This document shows, piece after piece, positions 38,824 through 48,454 of a DNA stretch of 64,000 nt. Made by a program: the position numbers and the translations under genes. Below the pieces are notes generated by a model. That model was given only the letters and a program-made list of their open reading frames with translations. It searched no databases and was not told where the DNA came from. Source of the DNA: Romanomermis culicivorax (lineage: Eukaryota > Nematoda > Enoplea > Mermithida > Mermithidae); contig CAWUHX010000073.1 in the NCBI GenBank assembly GCA_963922205.1, positions 620,001 to 684,000 of the forward strand, written 5' to 3'. Every line of letters begins with the position of its first letter. Position 1 is the first letter of the stretch.

Positions 38824-38907
38824 AAAACCCTGTTTTAGGAAACGCTGTTTTAGGAAATGCTCTTTTAGGAAACCCTGTTCTAGGAAACGCTGTTTTAGGA
38901 ATACGCC
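38824..38907. repeat. Right satellite-like TIR of the MULE
   Basis: About five units of CTGTTTTAGGAAACG-like sequence, the inverse of the left array, ending in the tip ...AGGAATACGCC before the duplication. Confidence 0.9.
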
Positions 38908-38915
38908 GATTTTAC
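38908..38915. repeat. Target-site duplication, right copy (GATTTTAC)
   Basis: Pairs with 33661-33668. Confidence 0.9.
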
Positions 38916-39577
38916 TATTTTTACCATTTTGGGTGCCTGGATAATTTTTACAGCTTGGATTTTTGAGTCATCTGAGCTAATGCCTTTAGCTGATATTTTG
39001 TAACCAAGATATTTTACTTCTTGAAAGCTAAATTTACATTTGTTAGGATGTAATTTCATTCCACCTTGCTGTAAACGATCCAAAACTGCTTCAAGTCGGG
39101 AAAGCATTTGATCGTGTGATTTGGCAAATATGAGAATGTCATCGAGGTAGACTAGACATGTGGACCATTTTAAACCAGATAAAAGTAGGTCCATTAACCT
39201 CTGAAAGGTCACAGGAGCATTACACAAACCTAACGGTAGGTAATTAAATTCATATAGACCAGTTGGGGTCAAAAATGCTGTTTTTTTCTCAGTCCTGAGG
39301 TGCAATAGGAATGGACTAATGCGCATTGGCTTGGTCTACGGTTGTAAAGTACAACATGCCATTTAGTGTGTCTAGGATGTTGTCAATTCTTGGTAAGGGG
39401 TACACATCTTTTTTTGTCACTTCGTTTAAGTAGACCTTGGTGAAGTAGGTATCCACCATCTTTCTATGGTACCAAAACAGAATTGGTAGACCTTGGTGAA
39501 GTATTTTTTGGGATGATATGTTTAGCTTCCATGGCTTTTACTCCATTTGTGATAATTTCTTTCTCCTTTGGAGATGT
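38916..39577 (-). pseudogene. Gypsy reverse transcriptase, first part
   Basis: Open from 39326 down with FLTPTGLYEFNYLPLGLCNA and PVTFQRLMDLLL, then LVYLDDILIFAKSHDQM (an intact YLDD), then LHPNKCKFSFQEVKYLGYKI up to the insertion point, where KIVKS would continue as SLGLISYY at 33660. The N-terminal third (39577-39330) is broken by stops and contains a copied segment: TAGACCTTGGTGAAGTA occurs at about 39431 and again at about 39486. Confidence 0.92.
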
Positions 39578-40138
39578 TCAGAAAGGATACTTTGTGATAG
39601 GTTTGTGATCAGCAGTGTTAATTTTATGTTGAACTAAGGTAGTTTTTCCCATGTCTTTTTCATCAAGTGCATATAAATGAGGATAGTGCAATAGTAAATC
39701 AAAGAGTTTGTTTTTGTCTGGTTCATTCAAATGAAGTGAAACATTACAATTTTTCTGTATCCATTTATGATTACTGAGTTGGGAATGATGTTCGAAGTTT
39801 TGACTTTCAACAGTGTTTATGCTAAGATTTGAGGGAGATTGATCTGCAAAACATTTTATATCATCAATTTTCATGCCTGAGTAAAGCTTAATCGTATAAG
39901 GATTCAAATTAATAACTTGAATGAGGGTACGATTATTGGTGATCTTACCAATAGATGAGGCAAAATAGATATTTTGGAACTTTTCATCCATAAGTTTCGG
40001 TTGAAAAATGATGTCATTTAACAGTTTTGCATATGGTTTGGGAACCATAGCAGAAATGATATTCACAGATCTTGGATGGAGGCACATTGTCTCATCAATG
40101 AATAATGCACTTCTTTTCGATGGAAAATTAAAATTCAT
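39578..40138 (-). CDS. Gypsy protease-RT linker, open fragment
   Basis: 186 codons, overlapping the protease frame by four bases (ATGA-type overlap at 40135-40138), which would allow a -1 shift or re-initiation. It ends with TTLVQHKINTADHKPITKYP, the standard entrance to a gypsy RT domain (substrate-binding H-x-I-x-T...P). No catalytic residues are expected in this part. It is intact as a frame but the rest of the polyprotein is broken. Confidence 0.75.
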   Translation of the reverse strand: MNFNFPSKRSALFIDETMCLHPRSVNIISAMVPKPYAKLLNDIIFQPKLMDEKFQNIYFASSIGKITNNRTLIQVINLNPYTIKLYSGMKIDDIKCFADQSPSNLSINTVESQNFEHHSQLSNHKWIQKNCNVSLHLNEPDKNKLFDLLLHYPHLYALDEKDMGKTTLVQHKINTADHKPITKYPF

Positions 40139-40632
40139 ACCTTTGCAAAGAATATGACAATTTTTGAATCAGATAAAAGAATTTTTCCAATTGAATTCAA
40201 TGCTTTTAAATCATTAAGAAAATTTGTGCCTATGATCAAGTTTGCCATACAATTTTCTTGTATTTGAGCAAGGAGAGTTTCTGAAACGTCATAAGTTGAA
40301 ATTGTAAGGAAAACTGCTCCCCTTAGCTTAATCGGACTTTCATTAGCTGCTATAGGATGAGCATTTGTTGTGAGGATTCTTGATTTTGGTATTTTTTTGA
40401 CAATATCAGCATCAATAATTGAGTAGACAGCTCCTGTATCAATTAATGCATCTACTGTAAGTTGATCATTGATGGTAAAGTTATTGTATGGTGTTCTTTT
40501 CTGAGAATTTACGCAAAGATTTATTGATTCTTCTATATCTACCTTATTTTTAACTTTGTTGTAACGAATGGAAAACTTAGATGAAGAAGGACGTTCCATT
40601 TTATTTTTTGTTTTTGTTTGGATTTTGGGCAT
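40135..40632 (-). CDS. Gypsy retropepsin (aspartic protease)
   Basis: 165 codons. The active-site motif ALIDTGAVYSIID lies at about residues 63-75, the second hydrophobic motif NLIIGTNFL at about 131-139, which pairs with the first to complete the retropepsin fold. The N-terminal 40 residues are basic and serine-rich. It would cut the gag-pol polyprotein. It sits between the env-like gene and RT, and is the one gene of this provirus that is still open throughout. Confidence 0.85.
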   Translation of the reverse strand: MPKIQTKTKNKMERPSSSKFSIRYNKVKNKVDIEESINLCVNSQKRTPYNNFTINDQLTVDALIDTGAVYSIIDADIVKKIPKSRILTTNAHPIAANESPIKLRGAVFLTISTYDVSETLLAQIQENCMANLIIGTNFLNDLKALNSIGKILLSDSKIVIFFAKV

Positions 40633-41735
40633 TTCTAAAAAAGCTCGGCCAAAAGAAATAGGCAGTTCCGAAGAACAGTTGTTTTGGAGTCTAGCTTTTC
40701 ATTTAGCTATATACCAAATAAGGAAAACCTATGCTAAATAACATATAGCCAAAATGAGGAGAAGAATGACCCTGCTATTTAATATAAGTTGAAGCGGTCC
40801 TTTGATCAAATTACAAAAAATATTTGACAATATGTCACCTTCTGTTTTAAGAACATGTTCAAAAGATTGGCCTATTCCTTGTACAGCAGTTTTGACATTT
40901 GTTCCTGAATCTGATAAGGTACTGTATATTACATCAGGCTGCAAAAAAAGAGCTGATGTATAAATAACAACATTGTTCAAAATAGCTTCTAGTTTTTGTG
41001 TTTTGGATAGATATTTGCGCAAAAATGCAAAATTTGTCGGAGCTAAAGCTGAATCATGAAAAATCATGAAAAATAGACGGGGTATCGAACTGAATCATTT
41101 TATGGTGGCCTTTCCATAGTAATTCCACTGGAACATAGCTAACATGAATAGGTCCAGTTTTAGTGGTCCATTTTGCGTTTTTTTGAAAATAGACACATGT
41201 TGATGAGTACAATCAACAGTTCCATTTGGTCTATTCCACGGGGGGTCACAAACATAGTGTAGTTGTCAACAAGAATGGGTAGATATTTATAACATGTGGA
41301 ATTGATTTTATGGTCATCATTAATTTTTCGAACTTCCACTTTCTTGCAAGACCATACTGTTAAAATTTCCCCCGTAAAGTCAGCTGTTATGTCCTGTCTT
41401 TGCAGCAAAGCACGGATTCCAAGAGTAGGGTCAAACAAGAGCATTTGCCAAATTAAATCCAAATATTTGTGAGCATAGTTGCACATTTCTAACCAGACGT
41501 ATCGAAAATTTTATTTTTAATTTTCAATAATTTTATGCTCGAGATAATAAAGCTTGGCATTGATTGGATGCGGAGAGAAATTTTGTATTTTTTCGTCATG
41601 TTCATTCGTGTTATAACCATTTTTAATTATGATAACAATTCCTTGATAAGTATATAAGGCTTTAGGCAATTCCAGGAAATTTTTGTAAGCTGATTTGAGC
41701 TTAAAAGCTCTTTGAAATTGGTCGATAATGATATA

Positions 41736-41743
41736 CTTGCCAC
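41736..41743. repeat. Target-site duplication of the hAT-like element (CTTGCCAC)
   Basis: Identical to 42662-42669. Taking out the element and one copy joins the env-like frame without a shift. Confidence 0.9.
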
Positions 41744-42661
41744 CAGGGCTGTAGCCAGGAATTTTTTTAGGGGGGGGGGGCGGACAGAGCAAAAAAAATT
41801 TTCCAGCACACAGTGCCGGGAAAATTTTTAGGTTTATACACTCTAAAAGGTAGAAAATTAATCTTTTCATGACAATGATAATAAATTGGAATTAAACTAA
41901 TATACTGTAATAGCTTTCTTATTTCGGCGCGTAGCGCCGAAAAAATTTTCGGATTTTTGTGTTCCGAAATGCTGGGAAATGAATGTCCACAACAATTTAC
42001 TAGATAGGAGCTCTAAATTTACAGTCTTAAAATAACGTTTTTATCAGTTTTCAATGTGAATTGCGAAGGCTCACGTTTCGAAATGTATGGAAAACTCTGA
42101 ACAAAGTAAGAAATAAAATTTTAAGAAGTGATCAAAAACCTCAATTATCAGCAAAATATTGGCTCTTAATTAGTAAAACAAGAGATGGAGTGAATAAGTT
42201 GATAGAAACTGATGAAAGTTAGTTAGTAAAGTGGAGGTAGATATGTTAATGGCTGTGCTTGATAAGGAACAATGACTATTATACTCAGGACCAGGGCGAA
42301 GCGCCGGCAAATTTTGAGGGGTTGACCTTCTGAAGTTCACCACAATGCATCATTTCGGTTTTGAAATCAAAAAAGTTTTACCACAGTGAGAAACATGCCC
42401 ATCATTTTGTCTTGCAACTAATAGAAAAAGAGATCAGGTAATTCAGTTGATTGAAACTGTAGAAGTTTAACTAGTAAGTCGGAGTAGATATGCTAATGGC
42501 TGTGCCTGATAGAAAATAATGACTGTTATACTGATTGACTGGTGCGAAGCGCCGGAAAATTTTGAGATTTTTCTCAGTGATAGACACAAAATCGACATTG
42601 GACAGAGTTCCAAGGGGGTGGCAGCCCCCCCTCCCCGCCCCCCCAGCTAAATAGGGCCTTG
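41744..42661. mobile_element. Non-autonomous hAT-like element
   Basis: 918 bp. The 8-bp duplication and the tips CAGGGCTGTAGCC (left) and CAAGGCCC (right, inverted), each followed by a G run of about ten, fit the hAT superfamily. The interior is made of two and a half tandem units of about 250-360 bp, each with GCGAAGCGCCGGAAAATTTT near its start (about 41933, 42296, 42541) and GTAGATATG-TAATGGCTGTGC-TGATA before the next. No transposase. Confidence 0.82.
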
Positions 42662-43669
42662 CTTGCCACTAATTTTAGCCATGTAGGTATCTTTTAGAAC
42701 TACTAGACAAATGTGTGTAAAGGTTGTTTGGTTCCAGATGATTGTACTTTCCTGACTGGTACATTGTCCTGCATTAGGTACACAACCATCCGAATCACCA
42801 AGGTCACTGGATAGGAGTTTACCATCACAGGTGGCTATTTCACCTTCCTCTTTACAACACCAAGAAAAATTTAGGGTTAAAGACTGATTGGTGGACCACA
42901 ATACATCATGCATTTTTACAAGCACTTTGTTATGACAGGTCTTCCTTTTTACTGCATTCATGCATTGTAGTGGATTGACATGAGTTGTGGAAATCTGATC
43001 AACGACAATGCCTTTTGATCCAAAGAATCCCATATTTGTGCATATGAGACGATTTCTAACAAAACATTTGAAAGTTTTTGTAAGGATTGGTTCTTTTCTG
43101 GGGGTATAGACTGTGACGTTGAGAGAGTATGGCTTTAAAATGTTGGTAGGAGGTTTGCAAGTTATGTTTCTAGGAATTTCGAGGGCATGACCAGTTTTTG
43201 ATGCACCACATATTCAATATTCTTTACTAAATAGCATTACAAAAATTAGAGTTAAGAATATGATACTCTTAATATGAAAAAAATAAATTATCTTATCACT
43301 GCAAATATTGAGGTGTGGTTTTAGAATTGCAAATGCACTCTGGTTCATCATGGTTAACAATCAATTCCAGATAACCTTTAACCTTTGAAAAAGGGAATAC
43401 ATTTAAAAATGATGCAAGACAAGAAGAAATGGGGTTATCTTACTGGTTATGACTTGAGCTAGTTGCAGTTTTATACTCGATGCATGCTTTTCGCGTTTTT
43501 CTTTAATAATTGGATCATCTTCGTGCTCACATTCCATTTCAATGGTGTTAAGGGCCTATGTGAGTTTGTCAATAGCCAATTGATGCTCATCAATTTGTGG
43601 TGTTTTCGGACGATCAGTGTCCATGATTGTTTCTGTTTGATATTTTTGTGTTGGTGGTGGGTCAACTTG

Positions 43670-45151
43670 TTATATGTATGGTTGTGCAGTATTGGTCTGC
43701 GGTTTGTCCGAATCATTTTTTGTACCATGTTGTAGACAATATTTGCACATACAAAATGGATCTAAATTGCAATTTACAAATGCATTCGATTTTTCATTTG
43801 ACATGGGTTCTGGATAAAAAATAGCTAAATTTTCATCTTTATGATCTAGAGAACAGATAGTATTTTGATGAAAATTTCTTCTTTGATTTCCATGATTTTG
43901 AGTATTGGATGAAAAATTGTTTTGTGCTCGGTTTTGCCCATAAAAATTGAAGTTACTGTTTCTGTTGTACAAAGAAGATTGATTGATACTTTTTCTCTTG
44001 GACATAAGACACTGGGAGGTTTTATGACCTGTTCGTCCTCAATTTCTACATGGCAAACAACATTGATTAGCCATGTGGCCGATTCCATTGCAAATGGCAC
44101 ATTTTCTTGTTTGAAATTGATATTGTTGCATTTTCGACAGTATTTGGTAATATGGGTATTGGTTTTACACACTTTACAATACTGTCATTGATGATTGGGA
44201 TTTGCCGCTTTTATTTGATACTGGAGCTCCTGTAATTGATTTCCAAGTCGTTTAACTTTTTGATCTTGAATGGCTAAAGAACATATTGTATTGTTATTTG
44301 ATGAGTGACCACTATAGATATCTTCTATCATAAGCTGGGATTCCGTATAATAAGCTGGTTTACATGCTTTTGAAAGATTGGAAAATTCCCTGAATTTTAT
44401 AACTTCACGTATTTGATTTTTCAAGCCACATAAAAAGATAAGTTTGATGATGGTTTGCTTTGCATTTTCATCAAGGTTTGGATATGCAGTGCATGCTAAT
44501 TTTTTAAGTGCATCAAGATATTCAAGTACAGTTTCATTAAAAATGCTACTTAGGATCATAGATGATTTGCTGATCAACATCACAATCTCTGCCCTCTGGG
44601 TAAATTACTATGACTTCCACCTTAAACTGATCATAGGTGGTTGGAGGATTATTTGGACGTTTTAATTCCCTAAAGGAAGCTTGCCCCCCACCTGATAAGT
44701 TTGCTTCCCCATCTGATAAGTTTGCTTCTTTTTTGAATACATCATCTGTGTCAGAGATACCTTGTAAACACATGTACTGTTTCAATTTTTCGAAACAGTC
44801 TGACAAATTTTCACCCAAAGATGCCCAAAACATTGTAGGGGGCCTCAGAGGCAAGATAGGATAAAATCGCATGGCCCTTCTTATTTCTTCAGTCGTGTCC
44901 ACCAGATTCACAGTTTCAAGAACCTGTGTGAGACTAGCAATTTTTCTATTTGTATCATCTAATTGTGGGTCATCTAGAGTGTAAAAATCATTCATTCTTT
45001 GATCAATGGGTGCCAAGATATTTTTTAAGCTTTGGTTAATGATCAGTTCTAACACATTCGGGTCAATTGCCATGTTAGAAACTTTTTGATCTTTCTTGGT
45101 GAATACAACTGACTTTCTTGCACTATGAATTATGTTTCTTGTACTGTTCAC
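43670..45151 (-). pseudogene. Gypsy gag with zinc knuckle region, frameshifted
   Basis: Open pieces at 45151-44546, 44583-44185, and overlapping frames 44172-43846 and 44005-43670. The first holds the N-terminal region and the capsid-like start (FWASLGENLSDCFEKLKQYM). The second continues the capsid (NETVLEYLDALKKLA, IIKLIFLCGLKNQIRE, typical of gag C-terminal capsid). Then a zinc-binding region: CAICNGIGHMANQC is an exact CX2CX4HX4C knuckle at about 44103-44060, next to a second Cys/His cluster CKTNTHITKYCRKC. The tail is Asn- and Gln-rich. At least three frameshifts. It stands 5' of the env-like gene. Confidence 0.85.
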
Positions 45152-45304
45152 TTGAGGATAGGTTTGGATCAGATAAAAGTTGATTTCTTAAACGTTTTGA
45201 GCTTGATTTTGGCTTATCCACACTTGAATTTTACCAAAAAAATGAAAATTATAATTTACAAAACACGAGAATTTAATTTTCACGTCTTTGTGAAAATTTA
45301 GAAG

Positions 45305-45625
45305 GTTATCTCTATGCTTGCTTGGAAAAAATTCAGCCATGCTGTAGAGATCACTCGCGAAGTCTTTGAAAGTGTTCTGTGCTAGTTATTCACAATGTGT
45401 AGAAATGACCATGCTGCAGAATTGAAAAATTTTCTATGCTCGTTATCCAAATGATAACTGTGCTGTAGAAGTGATTTGAAAATTTCTATGCTGATTATTT
45501 CTGAATAACCATGCTGTAGAAACAAAAATTAGTGCGATTTTGCACTGAATATGACAGCTGTCATGAATATGAGAAGGATTTTTGTTCTATGCTACATATG
45601 TAACAGTGCTGTAGAACTGAAAAAT
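45305..45625. repeat. Array of five imperfect hairpins
   Basis: Five blocks begin TCTATGCT (or TCTGTGCT), have a short A/T-rich middle and end TGCTGTAGA (or TGCTGCAGA), at about 45314-45346, 45379-45443, 45433-45464, 45487-45522 and 45578-45615. Within a block the two arms are partly complementary (TTCTA-TGCT...GTTATT against AATAAC-ATGC-TGTAGAA). They lie just 5' of the gag start and could be part of the leader or LTR of the provirus. Confidence 0.6.
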
Positions 45626-45639
45626 TTTGCGGCCAGGAA

Positions 45640-46446
45640 AAAATTGTATTTGGGTCACTAGACAATTTGTGCCTTATCTGATCTGACACCCAAGATACAG
45701 AAGAAAATGAATGCTAAATTCCTAAAAAGAAAGGAAAACAAAAATGCACAGCAACTGATAAGAAATGGTTTTTTTGGAAAAAATGTTGAAAAATTGTAAT
45801 TTTTGTTGTTTTTGTTTTAATTTTAAGATAAAATTTTAGCCAGCATTGCCAACTTTTGTCAGGGGCAAATGACAAAATGAAAAATGAAAATTTTTGTGAT
45901 TTTATTAAACAAACTAACAATTTAAAAAACTACTTTTCCCTGCATAAAACAAATGTGGCGCCTTAGTTGCTCGATAAAAATGAACAGGAAATAAATGAAT
46001 TAAAATGTAAAAGTACTTATAGTGGCTGACAGAAAAAACCAAATGCCCAACAGCGCACTTTAGAAATTTAAACTAATGAATTACAAAATTTTAAGGCTAA
46101 CAAAATACCCTAAAAGTTATTATTAGAAGATTGGTATTTATAGAAAAATGGTAATGTTAGGTTATATAGAGAAGGTATCAGGGTAGATGATTACAGTAGT
46201 TGAGGTGTGGTAAAATTTAGCTAGGTTTCATTATGGTTAGAACATTGAATTGGATATTTTTTTAAGATAGCTGGACTAGGTAGCATTCGCTATGATAAAA
46301 AGTTGACAGATGCATAAGGGCCAAACTGCATTAGCTGAGGCTAATGAATCAACCATGTATGCTTACTATAGGATTGGTATGTTCGGGATTACTGTATTGA
46401 TGCAAATTGGTTAGAATTTCGAACTTTCGGGAGTGGCAGTGTTAGG
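45640..46446. other. No gene seen; expected position of the 5' LTR of the provirus
   Basis: AT-rich, without coding potential or a recognised repeat. An LTR of the gypsy element should lie between about 45.2 and 46.4 kb, but no matching second copy was found on the left side. Confidence 0.35.
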
Positions 46447-46606
46447 GATCTAGGACAAAATGTCCCCAACAAAATATCCCCAACAAAATGTCCCCAACAG
46501 AATATCCCCAACATAATGTCCCCAAGAAAATGTCCCCAACAAAATATCCCTAACAAGTGATCCCCAAACAAGATGTCCCCCAAAAAAATGTCCATGTGCA
46601 AAAAAA
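46447..46606. repeat. 15-bp minisatellite, probable satellite TIR of a second MULE
   Basis: About ten units alternating AAAATGTCCCCAAC and AAAATATCCCCAAC. The array begins with GATCTAGGACAAAATG, which resembles the GATTTAGGTCTAAAAC tip of the MULE at 33669. A minus-strand MULE C-terminal fragment lies 530 bp to the right, the same relation as in that element. No inverse array was found to the right. Confidence 0.75.
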
Positions 46607-47138
46607 TGTTCCCATTGTACTGATTTTTTGCTAAAAGGATTTTCGACCATGGGACGTTCAATAGATTTGGTCACTTTACACAAAAAAATTATCCTGCATG
46701 TAAATGAAGGTTATTCATGATTTTTGGGAAGAAGGGGTTTTCGAGAATGGGGAATTCAATGAAGGTAATCTATTTACACAAAAGAATTACCGTGGGTGTA
46801 AACAAAGGTATTTTGGTGACTAAAATGGTCGAATGGGTTTTAGATCATGGGGAACCCAATACATTTAAATGAAAGAAAAACATTTTTGCAAATTTTGGGA
46901 GTATGGGCAAATTTGCACTTCGAGTAAATGAAAATTTTTTGGGTTAGTTTACAATTGCTGTTGAGTGACAGTGAGGATTCTTGCCTATATATGTGATGTA
47001 AGTAGTACTAACAATATGGGTGTCCAACAAAATATCCCAGCCAAATGAATTTTCACACATTCTATATTTTTTTACTGGGTATGCATATATGCCATAAAAA
47101 ATGGTCATGGATAATAAACATGAAAAATTCGAAAAAAT

Positions 47139-47456
47139 TCAAAAATTGTAATTGTGGGCCAAGCCCCTTGAATAATCAATAAGTCCCTCGTTCGGTCCAG
47201 CTCTGAGCCATGCATGATCCAAGCCGGCAACAAAAGGAGAAATTTGCTCTGCACAGTCTCGATATTTTCTTCTGCCAAAAGGTGGCTGCAAAGCAGCCAC
47301 ATACTGCTCAATTTTCATTTGATTGATACTTTGGTTCCCTTGTAATGCTTGAACAAAATTCCAAATTGACGAGTGCTCAGCACCAACCAACTGAAGGAAA
47401 CCTCTGTACCAGCCTTCACAAGAGTTGTTTGTTTTTGCCAATCCTAAAAATGGCAA
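47139..47456 (-). pseudogene. MULE transposase C-terminal fragment
   Basis: Minus-strand frame with KTNNSCEGWYRGF (the T-N-N-x-x-E-G-W-H/Y motif holding the catalytic Glu), then LVGAEHSSIWNFVQALQ and IEQYVAALQPPFGRRKYRD. This is the end of a FLYWCH/MULE-type transposase of a different lineage from the one at 34556. The upstream exons (FLYWCH and the two Asp motifs) are not visible to the right, so the element is 5' truncated or strongly decayed. Confidence 0.8.
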
Positions 47457-47764
47457 AAAATGACATTTATAACTGCCATATCATAGGTGCCATTCTCACT
47501 AAATGGGTTGGGTTGACCTCCCAGAATGGCAGCTGGTCTGGGGCACATGGGGTTTTCCACTATTCTTTGTTGCAGTTTTCAGAGCAAATTGGCAAACTTT
47601 AAAACTTACACTGAACTTATTAGGGATTACAAATTTTTTTAGAGTTTGTTTTGATCAGACAAGGTCAGGAAGCTTTAACAAAGAACCTCAAAAGGAAGAT
47701 TCAATTCTGATGTAAGTTGCGGACCTTGTCTGAAACGATTACTATATAAAAACAATCTATGAGG

Positions 47765-47823
47765 CTCAAAAGTAGGTTTCTAAACAAAAGTAGGTTTCTA
47801 AACTCAAAAGTAGGTTTCTAAAC
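47765..47823. repeat. Tandem repeat AAAAGTAGGTTTCTAAAC, three copies
   Basis: Unit of 18-21 bp; the first and third copies start CTCAAAAG or TCAAAAG and the middle one is shorter. Confidence 0.85.
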
Positions 47824-48206
47824 CTTGATTTTCCTTTTTTGACTAAACTTCGTTTTTTTATTTTCAATCTTTGGTTGGACCTTCTAGAAATAATAAAAAT
47901 AAGAAACCAATTTGTCATAATAAACCTACAGTAAGTTTGTCTAAAAATGATTCTTCTTTACAATATGCACAAACAAGCCGAACATGAACAAACAGAACCA
48001 TTTGAATTGAAAATAGCTGAACCGAACACCCTTCCTGAGAAAAAAACAATGATGCAGAAATTGAAAATTGTTCACCATAGAAGGATATAGTGCATCAGAA
48101 AACAATAAAAATTGTCCTATAAAACTGGCATAATCAGGTCAAAATGCTGTATGACTATGCTACTAATAATCCACATATGAGGTATTACAGATAAAAATTT
48201 GCTGAT

Positions 48207-48437
48207 ATGATTTCTGACGTTGTGAGAATGGGTCCCAAGAGGCAACCTGCACTGGAAACAGGTATATTTGTGAAAAATTTGGTTAGAGAAAATGTACCCA
48301 GGGATCTTTTTGTAAACAAATCTAGATTGAAGTTGGGCAATGACGTTGAAGAGTTTTATGCATCACCACAGGGTAGCGTAGTAACAACTGTGAGAACCCC
48401 AAAAGGTAGTAGCATGGCAAGATGGTTAAATTTGTGA
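48207..48437 (+). other. Open frame of 76 codons, unknown
   Basis: Reads as a basic small protein (MGPKRQPALETGIFVKNL) ending at 48437. No family recognised. It borders dispersed repeat copy B. Codon use gives no strong support, so it may be fortuitous. Confidence 0.18.
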
Positions 48438-48454
48438 GTATGAAAAAGTATAAA

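Larger units (their letters stand above)
33669..38907 (-). mobile_element. FLYWCH-Mutator (MULE) transposon with satellite-built inverted ends
   Basis: 5239 bp, flanked by an 8-bp duplication. Both ends are arrays of a 13-16 bp unit around TTCCTAAAACAGC, in opposite orientation: 33669-33881 on the left and 38824-38907 on the right. The outermost tips differ: left tip GATTTAGGTCTAAAACAGG, inverted right tip GGCGTATTCCTAAAACAGC. Inside is a minus-strand gene with the FLYWCH and MULE domains in the usual order. A second element with the same kind of ends sits inside it at 35871-37117. Mutator-type elements make 8-11 bp duplications, in agreement. Confidence 0.9.
40729..43351 (-). pseudogene. Env-like membrane glycoprotein gene, broken by a hAT-like insertion
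   Basis: From about 43351 the frame begins with MMNQS and has a hydrophobic leader at about 43260-43215. A TGA follows at about 43213. The ectodomain is rich in Cys and in N-x-S/T sites (about 43195-42670 and 41743-41160), including a paired Cys-Cys and a C-x6-C spacing near 42850-42770. The frame is interrupted by the element at 41744-42661 and by several frameshifts below 41517. The last part, open at 41067-40729, is helical and ends in a membrane-spanning run (VILLLILAICYL). This leader, Cys-rich ectodomain and C-terminal anchor is an envelope architecture. Which viral glycoprotein class it derives from I cannot say; its place between gag and pol is unusual. Confidence 0.62.
32277..45151 (-). 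mobile_element. Ty3/gypsy provirus with three nested insertions
   Basis: On the minus strand the order is gag (45151-43670), an env-like gene (43351-40729), protease (40632-40135), linker (40138-39578), RT (39577-38916, resuming at 33660), RNase H and integrase (to 32277). Taking out the inserted elements at 41744-42661 and 33669-38907, each with one copy of its target duplication, restores continuous reading at both breakpoints. The integrase loses homology soon after the catalytic Glu, so the 3' end is lost. LTRs and primer site were not recognised. Stops and frameshifts in nearly every gene show it is inactive. Confidence 0.88.

Noticed and set aside
43463..44864. Plus-strand ORFs within the gag region
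   Set aside because: Antisense shadows of gag; the minus strand carries the zinc knuckle and capsid motifs.
46389..46683. Minus-strand ORFs with repeated G-D-I-L-L-G-x-F motifs
   Set aside because: Translation of the 15-bp minisatellite, whose unit length is a multiple of three.
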